NCBI GenBank assembly: GCA_946902985.2
Contig: OX336393.1
Location: forward strand, 133,700,533-133,764,532
Source of the DNA: Meconema thalassinum
Taxonomy: Eukaryota > Arthropoda > Insecta > Orthoptera > Tettigoniidae
Direction: 5' to 3'
Length of the DNA stretch: 64,000 bases
The notes beneath the pieces are model-generated. The model searched no databases. It was not told the origin of the DNA and saw only the letters and a list, made by a program, of their open reading frames with translations. Position 1 is the stretch's first letter; every line of letters begins with the position of its first letter. Below, piece by piece: positions 62,001 through 64,000 of the stretch. The translations under genes and the position numbers were made by a program.

Positions 62001-64000
62001 TATAATCCAAAATTGACTCATCACCGCAGGGCTCAAACCACTAGACCTAGAAAGCTGAAATTTTGCATGTTGGTTGATACGAGTATGTAGAGGCTCACTG
62101 CGATACGGTTTTTGAAAATTCAATTTGTAAGTGACTTCTTTCGCCCCTTTGGCATTGACAATTCAAAATTGACTCATCGACGCAGGGCTCAAACCACTAG
62201 ACCTAGAAAGCTGAAATTTTGCATGTTGGTTGATCCGAGTATGTAGAGGCCCACTATGAAACGGTTTTTGAAAATTCAATTTTAAGTGACTTTTTCGACC
62301 CTTTGGCACTGAACAAGGACAGTCGGTACAAAGTTCGGATTTAGCTCATTTTAAGCCGCCAGATACGAGAAACAATACTCGGAGGTCCTGTAGGGACCCC
62401 GAAACACACTTTTTAAGTTCATAAAATGAACGGTTTCGGAGATATTCCCAAATAACTGTGTTCCCTCTGAGAAACAGATCAACGTTACTATGGCAACCGC
62501 TGAAACTTCGCAGACCGGGGATAGTTTTCTGGCAATATCTCGAAAACTGTTCGTTTTTGGGCCTTAAAATGCTGGGTTCGGTTCCCCACGAACATTGCTC
62601 CTCACATTGATAAGCGCAAAAAGAGCTGTAATCCATATTTTTACGAGCAAATCGACTTGGAAAGTCTCATCTCTTATATATAATCCAAAATTGACTCATC
62701 ACCGCAGGGCTCAAACCACTAGACCTAGAAAGCTGAAATTTTGCATGTTGGTTTATCCGAGTATGTAGAGGCTCACTAAGAAACGGTTTTTGAAAATTCA
62801 ATTTGTAAGTGACTTTTCTCGGCCCTTTGGCATTGACAATTCAAAATTGACTCATCGACGCAGGGCTCAAACCACTAGACCTAGAAAGCTGAAATTTTGC
62901 ATGTTGGTTGATCCGAGTATGTAGACGCCCACTAAGAAACGGTTTTTGAAAATTCAATTTGTAAGTGACTTTTTTCGGCCCTTTGGCACTGAACAAGGAC
63001 AGTCGGTACAAAGTTCGGATTTAGTTCATTTTTAGCCGCCAGATACGAGAAACAATACTCGGAGGTCCTGTAGGGACCCCGATACACACTTTTTACGTTC
63101 CTAAAATGAACGGTTTCGGAGATATTCCCTAATAACTGTGTTCCCTCTGAGAAACAGATCAACGTTACTATGGCAACCGCTGAAATTTCGCAGACCGGGG
63201 ATAGTTTTCTGGGAATATCTCGAAAACCGTTCGTTTTTGGGCCTTAAAACGCTGGGTTCGGTTCCCACATCTTCGAAGTGGAAACCACGAACATTGCTCC
63301 TCACTTTGATACGCGCAAAAAGAGCTATAATCCATATTTCTACGAGCAAATCGACTTGGAAAGTCTCATCTCTTATATATAATCCAAAATTGACTCATCA
63401 CCGCAGGGCTCAAACCACTATACCTAGAAAGCTGAAATTTTGCATGTTGGTTGATACGAGTATGTAGAGGCTCACTGCGATACGGTTTTTGAAAATTCAA
63501 TTTGTAAGTGACTTCTTTCGCCCCTTTGGCATTGACAATTCAAAATTGACTCATCGACGCAGGGCTCAAACCACTAGACCTAGAAAGCTGAAATTTTGCA
63601 TGTTGGTTGATCCGAGTATGTAGAGGCCCACAAAGAAACGGTTTTTGAAAATTCAATTTTAAGTGACTTTTTTCGACCCTTTGGCACTGAACAAGGACAG
63701 TCGGTACAAAGTTCGGATTTAACTCATTTTAAGCCGCCAGATACGAGAAACAATACTCGGAGGTCCTGTAGGGACCCCGATACACACTTTTTAAGTTCCT
63801 AAAATGAACGGTTTCGGAGATATTCCCTAATAACTGTGTTCCCTCCGAGAAACAGATCAACGTTACTATGGCAACCGCTGAAATTTCGCAGACCGGGGAT
63901 AGTTTTCTGGCAATATCTCGAAAACTGTTCGTTTTTGGGCCTTACAACGCTGGGATCGGTTCCCACCTCTATGAAGTGGAAACCACGAACATTGCTCCTC
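47026..64000. repeat. Array segment 10, free of MITE copies
   Basis: 17 kb of uninterrupted units start near 47026, 47390, 48085, 48782, 49462, 50156, 50841, 51526, 52047, 52740, 53425, 54122, 54822, 55517, 56221, 56581, 57107, 57803, 58500, 59201, 59720, 60261, 60955, 61472, 61995, 62673 and 63372. Units here are more varied than in segments 3-5, with variants such as GGTTTATCCGAG and CACCTCTATGAAGTGG. Two local duplications are visible: about 59.2 to 60.95 kb (offset 1,755 bp) and about 56.8-58.2 to 62.3-63.8 kb (offset about 5.5 kb). Confidence 0.93.

Larger units (their letters stand above)
16588..64000. repeat. 47 kb A/B-module satellite array (runs off window)
   Basis: About 67 unit starts are marked by ATCTCTTATATATAATCC. 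Module A (about 170 bp) runs from AAAATTGACTCATC through CGCAGGGCTCAAACCACTAG, GCTGAAATTTTGCATGTTGG and GAAACGGTTTTTGAAAATTC to GGCCCTTTGGCA. The first copy reads TCACCGCAGG and ends TTGACAATTC. The last reads TCGACGCAGG and ends CTGAGCAAGGACAG. Module B continues through GCCGCCAGATACGAG, GGAGGTCCTGTAGGGACCCC, CGGTTTCGGAGATATTCCC, CTATGGCAACCGCTGAAATT and ATTGCTCCTCACATTGATAC. Units are A-A-B (about 700 bp), A-B (about 520), A with shortened B (about 360) and A-A-A with shortened B (about 672). No intact gene. The right edge is not reached. Confidence 0.97.

Noticed and set aside
16588..64000. Dozens of short open frames in the array as candidate protein genes
   Set aside because: They repeat with the unit, overlap on opposite strands, start and stop at module variants, and show no domain, signal peptide or splice context. 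They are treated as repeat shadows.

Overview
This 64 kb window is eukaryotic, non-coding, repeat-dominated DNA. The mix of a Tc1-type transposon, a tRNA-headed SINE, a LINE with an APE-type endonuclease and YADD reverse transcriptase, TIR-bearing MITEs, and repeats of the 'accsgtgcttcgctacg ... catacata' style points to an arthropod, most likely an insect with a large genome. That placement is an inference. I find no intact host gene, no rRNA, no CRISPR array and no prokaryotic operon structure.

Layout. (1) Positions 1-1200: a diverged tandem repeat of about 431 bp. (2) 1434-4061: a short-palindrome-rich element and a degraded tRNA-like SINE, then a minus-strand LINE fossil (reverse transcriptase 1966-2840, endonuclease 3501-4061). 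(3) 5640-6830: a minisatellite whose units are small TTTCGC/GCGAAA hairpins, split by a tRNA-derived SINE with a visible target-site duplication. (4) 7128-8593: an almost intact Tc1-like DD34E transposon whose transposase is broken by a single stop codon. (5) 8864-16583: a 7.7 kb interval bounded by two inverted copies of a roughly 318 bp sequence. It contains a 645 bp-period tandem array, a 370 bp MITE with 48 bp TIRs, and a decayed transposon-associated gene with XPG/FEN-like motifs.

(6) 16588-64000 (continuing past the window): a 47 kb tandem array of about 67 units, mostly about 360, 520 or 700 bp. A unit has one to three copies of a module A (about 170 bp) followed by a module B (about 350 bp or an internally deleted form). 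The array has higher-order structure: a 2,071 bp three-unit block occurs three times, and about 5 kb is duplicated at an offset of 7,225 bp. Eight copies of one 637-673 bp MITE sit at the same unit junction. Filled and empty sites can be compared directly and show a TTA duplication. The copies were therefore probably multiplied with the array rather than by eight separate transpositions. One composite retroposon insertion with a 34-A tract lies at 44559-45046.

The elements do not form a pathway. They record a succession of insertions followed by amplification through unequal exchange. The many short open frames in the array are repeat shadows, often on both strands of the same bases, and are not annotated as genes.
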